Of a stretch of 64,000 nucleotides of DNA, positions 8,115 to 16,900 are shown in pieces (position 1 is the stretch's first letter; the number at the start of each line of letters is the position of its first letter). The notes below the pieces were generated by a model. That model searched no databases, was not told the origin of the DNA, and worked only from the letters and a program-made list of their open reading frames with translations. Origin of the DNA: Dietzia sp. NCCP-2495 (GTDB lineage: Bacteria > Actinomycetota > Actinomycetes > Mycobacteriales > Mycobacteriaceae); contig NZ_BRVN01000007.1 of NCBI RefSeq assembly GCF_026011735.1, positions 1 to 64,000 on the forward strand, written 5' to 3'. Both the position numbers and the translations under genes were made by a program.

Positions 8115-10088
8115 ATGGCGACCCCCAACCCATACGCGGGCCCCCGACACCGGTGGGCGTCCCTTCTCGCGGCTCCCCTCGTGGCGGGTGTGGTGGGCTC
8201 CGGCCTCGTCGTGCCGCCCCTGGTGAGTGCCCAGGCGACCCCGACCTCGGAGAGCCCGGCTCCGGAGCGTCCCGCCCAGGACGGCCCCGCGCCGGAGTCC
8301 CCGGCCCGGGCGACCCCGGCCCCGGACCCCGCGAACGCGCCGGAGGCACCGACCCTGCAGGTGACGTCCCAGGTGCCGTCGGGCGTCCGCCTGGACCGCG
8401 TCGAGTGGAAGACCGCCAACCGCGTCGCGCTCTGGGTGCAGTCGCCGGCAATGAAGGAGTCCGTCCAGGTACAGCTCATGCTGCCGGCCACCTGGAACTC
8501 CGAGCCGGACCGCACGTACCCGTCGCTGCTGCTGCTCGACGGACTGCGTGCGCGCGACGACGCGAGCGGGTGGACCCTCGAGACCAAGATCTCCCAGTTC
8601 TTCGACGCCAAGAACTCGATCATCGTCCTGCCCGTCGGCGGTGAGTCGAGCTTTTACACCGACTGGGTGGCCGACGCGAAGGGCGACACCTACCAGTGGG
8701 AGACGTTCCTTATGCAGGAGCTCCCGGCGCTGCTCGAGCGCGACTGGCGGGTGGGCGACAAGCACGGCGTCGCGGGCCTGTCCATGGGTGGTACGGCGGC
8801 GATGATGCTCGCGCAGCGCTACCCGGACCACTTCCAGTTCGCCGCGAGCTACTCGGGCTTCCTTGACCTCACCAGCTTCGGCATGCCCGAGGCCGTGAAG
8901 GTCGCGATGCAGGACGCCGGCGGGTACCCGGCCGAGAACATGTGGGGCCCGCTGGGTTCCGAGCGTTGGCAGGAGCAGGACCCCAAGCTCCACGCCGAGA
9001 AGATGCGCGGACAGAGCGTCTACGTGTCCGCCGGGAGCGGCAACACCGGTCCCTGGGACCAGCCGTCCGGCCTCCCGGACATCCCCACCAACTTCCCCGG
9101 CTACGGCCTGGAGTTGCTGTCGCGGATGACCACGCAGACCTTCGTCAACCGTGCCCGCGAGGCCGGGGTCGACGTGACCGCGAACTTCCGCCCCTCGGGG
9201 ACGCACACCTGGCCCTACTGGCAGTTCGAGATGACCCAGGCGTGGCCGCAGTACGCGGCCGCGGTCGGTATCGAGAACGTCGAGGCGCAGTGCGCACCGG
9301 AGGGCGCGATCGCTGCTCTCGCCGAGCGTCAGCCCGGTCTCGGGCCCTGCCTCACCGGCGAGTACGACGTCAAGGGCGGTAAGGCCACCGACTTCCGCTT
9401 CGGCCGCGTCTTCTGGTCACAGGAGACCGATGCGCACTCCGTCGTGGGCGCCATCGGTGCCGCGTACCAGGCCGAGGGCGGCGCCGACGGCACGCTCGCG
9501 CTGCCGACCTCGGACGAGACCGTCACTCCGGACGGCAAGGGTCGGTTCTCCACCTTCCAGAACGGCGTTATCTACTGGTCGCCCACCACCGGAGCGCACG
9601 CGGTCCGCGGCGCGATCCGGGCGATGTGGGCGGATCAGGGCTCCGAGCGCGGGGACCTCGGGTACCCGACGACCGACGAGATCACCAACCCCAACAAGCC
9701 CGGCGTCGTCCAGGGCTTCCAGGGCGGAACCGTCTACTGGTCGGAGGAGACCGGCCCCAAGGTCGTCAAGGGCTCGATCCTCAAGACCTACCGCGAGGCC
9801 GGCGCGGAGAACTCGGCTCTCGGCTACCCGGTCACCGACGAGATCGCACTCAGTACCCGGAACGGTGCGTTCAGCCGCTTCCAGGGCGGGTCGATCTACT
9901 GGTCCAAGGACACCGGTGCCCACGTGGTCCCACGCGGGCCGATCCTCGAGGCCTGGGGTGAGCAGGGCTATGAGACCGGTCGTCTCGGCTACCCGACGAG
10001 CCCGGTCCGCACTACGCGGGACGGTCAGGTCCAGGACTTCGAGGGCGGCACGATCACCGTCTCGAACGGCCGGGCGGAGATCTCGTGA
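8115..10088 (+). CDS. Mycolyltransferase with C-terminal LGFP repeats
   Basis: The 657-residue protein has a signal peptide, a Pro/Glu/Ala-rich linker (about residues 45-80), an antigen-85-type esterase domain and a C-terminal array of LGFP repeats. The nucleophile Ser is at 223 in GLSMGG and the catalytic His at 364 in GTHTWPYW. Four LGFP units from about residue 435 carry LALPTSDE, LGYPTTDE, LGYPVTDE and LGYPTSPV, each with a Gly-rich strand containing YWS. The same architecture occurs in corynebacterial MytA/PS1-type proteins, where LGFP repeats are thought to anchor the enzyme in the wall. Start ATG 8115 follows a GAAAGAGA purine tract; the frame is open upstream to 7983. The next gene overlaps its stop by four bases. 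Confidence 0.93.
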   Translation: MATPNPYAGPRHRWASLLAAPLVAGVVGSGLVVPPLVSAQATPTSESPAPERPAQDGPAPESPARATPAPDPANAPEAPTLQVTSQVPSGVRLDRVEWKTANRVALWVQSPAMKESVQVQLMLPATWNSEPDRTYPSLLLLDGLRARDDASGWTLETKISQFFDAKNSIIVLPVGGESSFYTDWVADAKGDTYQWETFLMQELPALLERDWRVGDKHGVAGLSMGGTAAMMLAQRYPDHFQFAASYSGFLDLTSFGMPEAVKVAMQDAGGYPAENMWGPLGSERWQEQDPKLHAEKMRGQSVYVSAGSGNTGPWDQPSGLPDIPTNFPGYGLELLSRMTTQTFVNRAREAGVDVTANFRPSGTHTWPYWQFEMTQAWPQYAAAVGIENVEAQCAPEGAIAALAERQPGLGPCLTGEYDVKGGKATDFRFGRVFWSQETDAHSVVGAIGAAYQAEGGADGTLALPTSDETVTPDGKGRFSTFQNGVIYWSPTTGAHAVRGAIRAMWADQGSERGDLGYPTTDEITNPNKPGVVQGFQGGTVYWSEETGPKVVKGSILKTYREAGAENSALGYPVTDEIALSTRNGAFSRFQGGSIYWSKDTGAHVVPRGPILEAWGEQGYETGRLGYPTSPVRTTRDGQVQDFEGGTITVSNGRAEIS

Positions 10089-10576
10089 GGGCCCGCGTCC
10101 CCGCCCTCGGTGCCGCGCTGATCGTCGCGGGCGGCCTGGTGACCGCCTGTGGCGGTGGTGACTCGACCGTGTCCGGTACGCCGGATACCGAGACGTTGGC
10201 ACCGCCGCCCGGTGGTGCGGCCTCGTCCTCGGCCCGCGTGCCGGTGGACGAGGACTCCGGCCGGTTCACCGAGGCGCCCGGCACGGTCTCCTCGGACACC
10301 CCCGGCTACGACGCCCCGGCCGTCGGTGCGCGCGAGCGCGGGTACCTCGAGGTGCTCGAGCGTGAGGGGGTCCAGACCGAGGAGCTGCAGGACCCGCTGG
10401 TCGCCGCGGGCAACACGATCTGCCGCATCCGGACCACCGGAGGTGCGGCCGACGAGACCACGACGATCGCTGACGCGGTCGCCGGCCAGATCGTCGCGGG
10501 CGGGTACTCGGACCTCGAGGTGGAGCAGGTCGCCCGGATCGTCGTGGACGCCTCCGCGGGCCAGCTCTGCCCATGA
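10085..10576 (+). CDS. Putative lipoprotein, DUF732-like
   Basis: A small secreted lipoprotein of 163 residues. A 20-residue hydrophobic segment ends in the lipobox LVTAC, with Cys near residue 22, followed by a disordered Ser/Thr/Pro linker. The C-terminal 80 residues contain two Cys (in TICRI and QLCP) that probably form a disulfide. This spacing and helical composition resemble the DUF732 family of small secreted mycobacterial proteins. It starts at GTG 10085 and overlaps the mycolyltransferase stop, so it is probably co-translated. It may be an accessory factor for envelope assembly. No activity can be assigned. Confidence 0.72.
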   Translation: MRARVPALGAALIVAGGLVTACGGGDSTVSGTPDTETLAPPPGGAASSSARVPVDEDSGRFTEAPGTVSSDTPGYDAPAVGARERGYLEVLEREGVQTEELQDPLVAAGNTICRIRTTGGAADETTTIADAVAGQIVAGGYSDLEVEQVARIVVDASAGQLCP

Positions 10577-10792
10577 GGCGGTGTCCCTCCCGGGTGGCAG
10601 CGTCGTCCGTGAGGCAGCTCCGTCCGTGAGGCGGTGATGCCCGCGATCCGGACAGGCCGACCCGGGCTGCAGGCGTGAGCGTCGCCATTTCCGGCCCGCG
10701 GTGCGGAACCGGGAGGCGCCGCTGCGCGTTGAACCAGGCATCGGCCATCGGCGGACACCCGTTGACGTGATGGTCGGGAAGGAGTACTGACC

Positions 10793-11758
10793 GTGGCTCG
10801 TGGATCTCGTCGGGGGACCGGACGTCGGCTCGGGTGTTCACTCGGGGCGCTCGTCCTGGTGGTCCTCATCGTGGTGGGTATCGGCTGGTGGCTCGGGAAC
10901 CGGGGGCTGCCCACGGGGCCGGACGGCCCGGTACCGGGACCGGACGTGCCCGAGGTGAGCCAGCCGGCGGACTGCGCCGATGTCGAGCTGATCGCGGTGC
11001 CGGGAACGTGGGAGTCCAGTCCGACCGATGACCCGCACAACCCGACCTTCCTGCCCAATGCACTCCTGCGCACCATCACCGACCCGCTGAGCCAGCAGTA
11101 TCCGGGTGACCGGCTCGAGGTCTTCACCGTCCCGTACGTCGCCCAGTTCCGGAATCCCCAGCGGCCGAACGACATCACCTACGACCAGAGCCGCGCCGAG
11201 GGCACCGACCGGGCGCGCGCCGAGATCGTCGCCACGCACGAGCACTGCCCGTACACCTCGTTCATCCTGCTGGGCTTCTCGCAGGGAGCGGTGATCGCCG
11301 GGGATCTGACCAACGAGATCGGCATCGGCAACGGGCCCGTCCCGCCGGAGAGCGTGCTCGGGTCGGTCCTCATCGCCGACGGGCGTCGCCTCCCCGGGGA
11401 GGGACAGTCTCCGGGGCTCGCCCCGAGCAACGGGCAGGGGATGGAGATCTCGCTGCAGCCGGCCACCGGTCTCACCCAGCTGATCGCGGGCGCGACCATG
11501 ACCGGACCGCGCTCGGGGGGCTTCGGTGCACTCGCCGACCGGACCGCCCAGATCTGCGACGCCCGCGATCTCATCTGCAACGCGCCGTTCAATGTCGTCG
11601 ACGGTGCCGCCCGGTTCCAGGAGTTCGTCGCGAACAACGCGATCCACGCGATGTACGCGACCAACCCCGACGTCATCATCGGGACGACGGTCCCCGAATG
11701 GACCCTCGGACACATCCGCTCGCTTACGGATTCGGCTCCGGAAATCGCACACGAATGA
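10793..11758 (+). CDS. Cutinase-family lipase/thioesterase anchored in the membrane (Rv3802c type)
   Basis: The 321-residue protein has one N-terminal transmembrane segment (about residues 14-34) and then an extracytoplasmic cutinase-like alpha/beta-hydrolase domain. The nucleophile elbow GFSQG places the catalytic Ser at 163. The homologue at this position in mycobacteria is an essential phospholipase/thioesterase linked to mycolate and envelope homeostasis. The start codon GTG 10793 has GGAAGGAG nine bases upstream. It lies between the mycolyltransferases and fadD32 exactly as in mycobacteria, in reversed window orientation. The region 10577-10792 in front of it holds no recognisable gene. 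Confidence 0.88.
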   Translation: MARGSRRGTGRRLGCSLGALVLVVLIVVGIGWWLGNRGLPTGPDGPVPGPDVPEVSQPADCADVELIAVPGTWESSPTDDPHNPTFLPNALLRTITDPLSQQYPGDRLEVFTVPYVAQFRNPQRPNDITYDQSRAEGTDRARAEIVATHEHCPYTSFILLGFSQGAVIAGDLTNEIGIGNGPVPPESVLGSVLIADGRRLPGEGQSPGLAPSNGQGMEISLQPATGLTQLIAGATMTGPRSGGFGALADRTAQICDARDLICNAPFNVVDGAARFQEFVANNAIHAMYATNPDVIIGTTVPEWTLGHIRSLTDSAPEIAHE

Positions 11759-11859
11759 CCGCGGGCGGGCGCTGACGTGGCAACAGAAGCGCCCGAGGTG
11801 CGACGACACGCCGTCCGCAGTCGCCGATTCGGAGTTCGGAACTGGTCTGGGGCACGCTG

Positions 11860-11865
11860 TAGGAT
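11860..11865 (+). promoter_or_regulatory. Candidate -10 element for the fadD32-pks13-accD4 transcript
   Basis: The hexamer TAGGAT lies 84 bases upstream of the fadD32 start in a 190-base gap. It matches the actinobacterial TANNNT consensus. No convincing -35 box is visible. Confidence 0.4.
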
Positions 11866-11948
11866 CGACAAAGCCTGTCGTCTGTACGTCCGCACCATCG
11901 CTGCGGTCGACGGCGTCGACCACCAGAAACGGACCGGAACGGAGCAAC

Positions 11949-13904
11949 GTGGAGTTCGAGCAGTACCACGACGCCAGCGGGGCGATCGTCATCCCCGATC
12001 GCACCACCCTGGTCGACTTCGTCGAGGCCAATGTGGCCGCCGCACGTCAGGACCCGGCCGCCAACGGCTTGATCTACCGCTACATGGACTACTCGAAGTC
12101 CCGCGACGGTGAGGTCAGGGAGCTCCCGTGGACGCGCTTCGGCGACCGGCTCCACGCCATCGCGGCCCGGCTGCAGCAGGTGGCCGAGCCCGGAGACCGC
12201 GTCGCGATCCTCGCCCCCCAGGGTCTGGACTACATCGTGTCGTTCTTCGCCGCGATCCACGCCGGCCTCATCGCGGTCCCTCTGTTCGATCCGGACGAGC
12301 CCGGCCACCACGACCGGCTCCACGCCGTGCTGGGCGACTGCGCACCCGCGGTGATCCTCACCTCGACCGAGTCCGCGGCAGGCGTCCGGACCCTGTTCCG
12401 TGAGCTGCCCGCCCGCCAGCGCCCGCGCACCGTCGCCGTCGACGCCATCCCCGGCGAGCTCGGCTCCGGATGGACCCGGCCGGAACTCGGTGCGGACGAC
12501 ATCGCCTACCTGCAGTACACCTCGGGCTCCACCCGGGTCCCCGCCGGCGTCGAGATCACGCACCGCAACGTGGTCACCAACGTCATCCAGCTCTTCGACG
12601 GGCTGGGCCTGTCGGAGAACTCGCGCGGCGTCACCTGGCTGCCGTTGTTCCATGACATGGGACTACTCAAGGTCATCCTCCCCGCCATGGTCGGCTCCAC
12701 CGTCACAGTGATGAGCCCCCGCGCGTTCGTGCAGCGCCCCGGCCGCTGGATCAACCAGCTCGCCGAGATGGCCGCCGAGGAGGGTGTCGACGGCGTGTTC
12801 GCCGCCGCCCCCAACTTCGCCTTCGAGCACGCCGCCCGCCGCGGACTGCCGCGCGAGGGTGAGACCCTCGACCTGTCGGGCGTCACGAGCATCATCAACG
12901 GCTCCGAGCCGGTCACGCCCGCCTCGATGCGCGCCTTCAACGAGGCCTTCTCCGAGTACGGGCTCAAGCCGTCGGTCATCAAGCCGTCCTACGGCATGGC
13001 CGAGGCGACCCTGTTCGTCTCCTCGCCGCGGAAGAACGACGAGGCGATCGTGATCCACGTGGACCGCGACGGCCTCAACAAGGGCACCATGACCGTCCTG
13101 GACGAGTCGGAGGTCGAGGGCAACGACGACGCAATCGCGCAGGTCGCCTGTGGCTACGTCGCGCCCAGCCAGTGGGCCGCGATCGTCGAGGCAAACATCG
13201 ACCCCGCCACCGGCGAGCACGACGGCACCGGACGGGAGCTGCCTGAGGGACGCGTCGGCGAGATCTGGCTGCACGGCACCAATGTCGGCCAGGCCTACTG
13301 GGCCCGCCCCGACGAGTCCCGGGCGACGTTCGGCAACCGGCTCGTCGAACGCCTCGCGGAGGGCTCCGCGACGGTGCGTGAGTTCGGCACCGTGGCCGAG
13401 GACGCGACCTGGCTGCGCACGGGTGACTACGGCGCGTACGTCGACGGGCAGCTATACATCACCGGACGCGTCAAGGACCTGGTGATCGTCGCGGGCCGCA
13501 ACCACTACCCGCAGGATCTCGAGAACACCGCGCAGGACGCGTCCGACGCCCTGCGCCCCGGTTTCGTGGCCGCGTTCGCCGTGCCCGCGAACCAGCTCCC
13601 GATCACCGCCCGTAACGGTGCGGAGATCGCGGCCGATGACTCCTCGGAGACGCTCGTCATCGTCGGCGAGCGCGCACCCGGTGCGGGCAAGGTAGATCCG
13701 GGGCCCATCGCGGACGCCGTCCGCTCGGCCATCTCGGCTCGCCACGGGGTCACGGCCCAGGACGTGCTCCTGGTGCCGGCGGGATCCATCCCGCGCACCT
13801 CCAGTGGCAAGATCGCCCGCCGCGCGTGCAAGGCTGCTTATGTGGACGGCACACTGCGTGGAGGACACCAGCAGACGGCCTTCCCCGACCTGCCCACGGA
13901 ATAG
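11949..13904 (+). CDS. fadD32: Long-chain fatty acyl-AMP ligase FadD32
   Basis: The 651-residue adenylating enzyme aligns throughout with mycobacterial FadD32, which activates meromycolic acid as an acyl-adenylate and loads it onto the N-terminal carrier of Pks13. The ATP-binding loop YTSGSTRVPAG, the FAAL-typical [24 protein letters not shown], the hinge GRVKDLVIVAGRNHYPQD and the C-terminal catalytic Lys in PRTSSGKIAR are all present. Start GTG 11949 is chosen because the protein (VEFEQYHD...) then matches the family's N-terminus and GGAG precedes it by four bases; the frame runs open upstream to 11526. Pks13 follows 90 bases later. This is the first gene of the mycolate condensation module. 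Confidence 0.96.
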   Translation: MEFEQYHDASGAIVIPDRTTLVDFVEANVAAARQDPAANGLIYRYMDYSKSRDGEVRELPWTRFGDRLHAIAARLQQVAEPGDRVAILAPQGLDYIVSFFAAIHAGLIAVPLFDPDEPGHHDRLHAVLGDCAPAVILTSTESAAGVRTLFRELPARQRPRTVAVDAIPGELGSGWTRPELGADDIAYLQYTSGSTRVPAGVEITHRNVVTNVIQLFDGLGLSENSRGVTWLPLFHDMGLLKVILPAMVGSTVTVMSPRAFVQRPGRWINQLAEMAAEEGVDGVFAAAPNFAFEHAARRGLPREGETLDLSGVTSIINGSEPVTPASMRAFNEAFSEYGLKPSVIKPSYGMAEATLFVSSPRKNDEAIVIHVDRDGLNKGTMTVLDESEVEGNDDAIAQVACGYVAPSQWAAIVEANIDPATGEHDGTGRELPEGRVGEIWLHGTNVGQAYWARPDESRATFGNRLVERLAEGSATVREFGTVAEDATWLRTGDYGAYVDGQLYITGRVKDLVIVAGRNHYPQDLENTAQDASDALRPGFVAAFAVPANQLPITARNGAEIAADDSSETLVIVGERAPGAGKVDPGPIADAVRSAISARHGVTAQDVLLVPAGSIPRTSSGKIARRACKAAYVDGTLRGGHQQTAFPDLPTE

Positions 13905-13994
13905 CTTCCGGCACCGGGCCGGCCAGAAGGCACCACGGGTGCCCCGCCGCGCGGGACGCACCGGACTACACCCGAGGAAAGGCGAGCCAGCCAG

Positions 13995-16900
13995 ATGGCA
14001 CAGAGCGACATGACGGTAGTAGAGCTCCGCGAGTGGTTGCGGAACTGGGTCTGCCGGGCCACTGGCCTCGACGTCTCGAAGGTGACCGACGACCGGTCCC
14101 TCGAGGAGTACGGGCTCTCCTCCCGGGACGCGGTGAGCCTCTCGGCCGACCTCGAGGATCTCCTCGGTCGCCCGCTGGACGCCACCGTCGCCTACCAGCA
14201 CCCCACCATCGAGACGCTCGCCGAGTACGTCATCAACGGCCCGTCCGTGCTCGACGAGCCGACCGATATGCACACGTTCCGCGAGCGTGGCGCCGGCATG
14301 GAGTTCGACGTGGCCGTGATCGGCATGGCCACCCGGTTCCCGGGCGGCGCCAACACGCCTGAGGCGATGTGGGAACTGCTCGCCGCGGGACGCGATGCCA
14401 CCGGCCCGCGCCCGGCGACGCGGTGGTCCGAGTGGACCGGCGACGCCTACGTGCAGCAGGTCCTCGCCGAGGCGCCCGACAACGGCGGCTGGCTCGAGGA
14501 CGCGGAGGTCCGGGATTTCGACGCCGAGTTCTTCGGCATGAGCCCCCGCGAGGCCGAGATGGTCGACCCGCAGCAGCGGCTCGCGCTCGAGCTCACCTGG
14601 GAGGCCCTGGAGAACGCGCACCTGCCCGCCAGCAACCTCAAGGGCCACGAGGTCGGCGTCTTCATCGGTTCGTCCTCGAGCGACTTCCAAGTCTTCCTCA
14701 CCGCCGACTCGGCGGCGGCCTCTCCGTACGCCGTCACCGGCGCGTCGAACTCGATCATCTCCAACCGCGTGTCCTACACGTTCGACTTCCGCGGCCCGTC
14801 GATGACCCTCGACACAGCCTGCTCCACCTCGCTCGTCACCATCCACGAGGCGGTCAATTCGCTGCGCCTGCACGAGTCGGACCTCGCCGTGGCCGGCGGC
14901 GTCAACATGATGCTCGCGCCCGCCGCGACCATGGGCTTCGCCAAGACCGGCGCCGCGCTCAGCCCGGACGGCACGATCAAGGCCTTCTCCTCGGACGCCA
15001 ACGGCATCTGTCGCGCCGAGGGCGGCGGCGTGTTCGTCCTCAAGCGCCTGTCGGAGGCCGAGCGTGACGGGGACCAGATCCTCGCCGTGATCAAGGGCTC
15101 GGCGGTCAACTCCGACGGTCGCTCCAACGGCATGACCGCCCCCAACCCGGACGCCCAGGTCGCCGTGCTCCGCCAGGCCTACGCCGACGCGGGTGTGAAC
15201 CCGCGCGAGGTCGACTACATCGAGGCGCACGGCACCGGCACGATCCTCGGCGATCCCATCGAGGCCACCGCACTGGGCCAGGTCCTCGGCCGCGGCCGGG
15301 ACGCGGACAAGCCGACCCTCCTCGGCTCGGCCAAGACCAACTTCGGCCACATGGAGTCCGCCGCCGGCGCGGTCGGGCTGGCCAAGGTCGTCCTCGGCAT
15401 GAACAAGGACTCGCTGCCGGCGACCCTCAACTTCGCGGGACCCAACCCGTACATCGACTTCGAGACCGCCCGCCTCAGCGTGGTCACCGAGAACACCCCG
15501 TGGCCCCGCTACAGCGGCCGCGCGTTGGCCGGCGTCTCAGGATTCGGCTTCGGTGGCACCAACGCGCACGTCGTGGTGGCCGAGTACCAGCCGAAGCCCG
15601 TCGTCGTCCCCGACACCGGAACCAGCGCCGACGGCGACGCCGCCGACGACGTGGCCCGCTGTGTCACCGACGCCGTCGCCCGGAACGCCGAGGTGCTCGC
15701 GACCACCGGTACCTCCGCGCCCGGCGCGCCCGCCACGGTGCTCGTCGTGTCGGGCTCGCTGCCCTCGCGCCGCAAGGCCACCGCCGGACAGATCGCCGAC
15801 TGGCTCGAGGGGCAGGACGACGACCTGGACCTCGGCGCGGTCGCCCGCACGCTGGCCACCCGCAACCACGGTCGCTCGCGCGGCGCCGTGGTGGGCCACA
15901 CCCGCGCCGAGCTCGTCGCCGGCCTGCGCGCACTGGCCGCCGGCGACCCCGGGCCGGGCGTGTTCTCCGCCGACGCCCCCGCCGGCACCGGCGACGTGTG
16001 GGTCTTCGCCGGTTTCGGCGCCCAGCACCGCAAGATGGCCAAGGAGCTGTACCTCTCCAACCCGCTGTTCGCCTCGTACCTGGACGCGGTGGACGAGCTG
16101 ATCGACTTCGAGGCCGGCTACCGTATGGCCGAGATGTTCCTCGACGACGAGATCACCTACGGCGTCGAGAACGCCCAGGTGGGCATCTTCGCCATCCAGG
16201 TGGCTCTGGTGGACACGCTCCGGGCGCTCGGCGCCCAGCCGGAGGCCGTGATCGGCCACTCCATGGGCGAGGTCGCCGCCGCGTACGCCGTGGGCGGGCT
16301 GAGCCTCGAGGACGCGGTGCGCGTGATCTGTGTCCGGTCGCGCCTCATGGGCGACGCCGAGCAGCAGGTCTCCGACGCCGACGCGGGCGCCATGGCGCTC
16401 GTGGAGTACTCGGCCGAGGAGGTCGAGCGGATCATCGCCGAGCACCCGGAGTTCGCCTCCATCGAGCCGGCCGTCTACGCCGCGCCCACCCACACCACCG
16501 TCGGCGGCCGCGCCAAGCCGGTGGCCGAGTTCGTGGCCTGGGTCGAGGAGCAGGGCAAGTTCGCGCGCCAGCTCCAGGTCCGCGGCGCCGGCCACACCTC
16601 GGACGTCGACATGCTGCTCGGCGAGCTCGCCGCCGAGATCGCCGGCCTCCAGCCGCGTCCGCTGACCGCCGCCCTGTTCTCGTCGGTCGACCGCGAGGTC
16701 CTCTACCGCGCCGGCCACGAGCCGATCCACTCCGAGGACTACTGGGTCAAGGGCATGCGCCACCAGGTGTGGTTCACGCACGCCGTGCGCAAGGCGGTCG
16801 ACGACGGCTACGTGACCTTCCTCGAGTTCGCCCCCAACCCGGTCGCGGCCATGTCGATCGCGGCCACGTGCTTCGACGCCGGGCTCATGGAGCCGAACCT

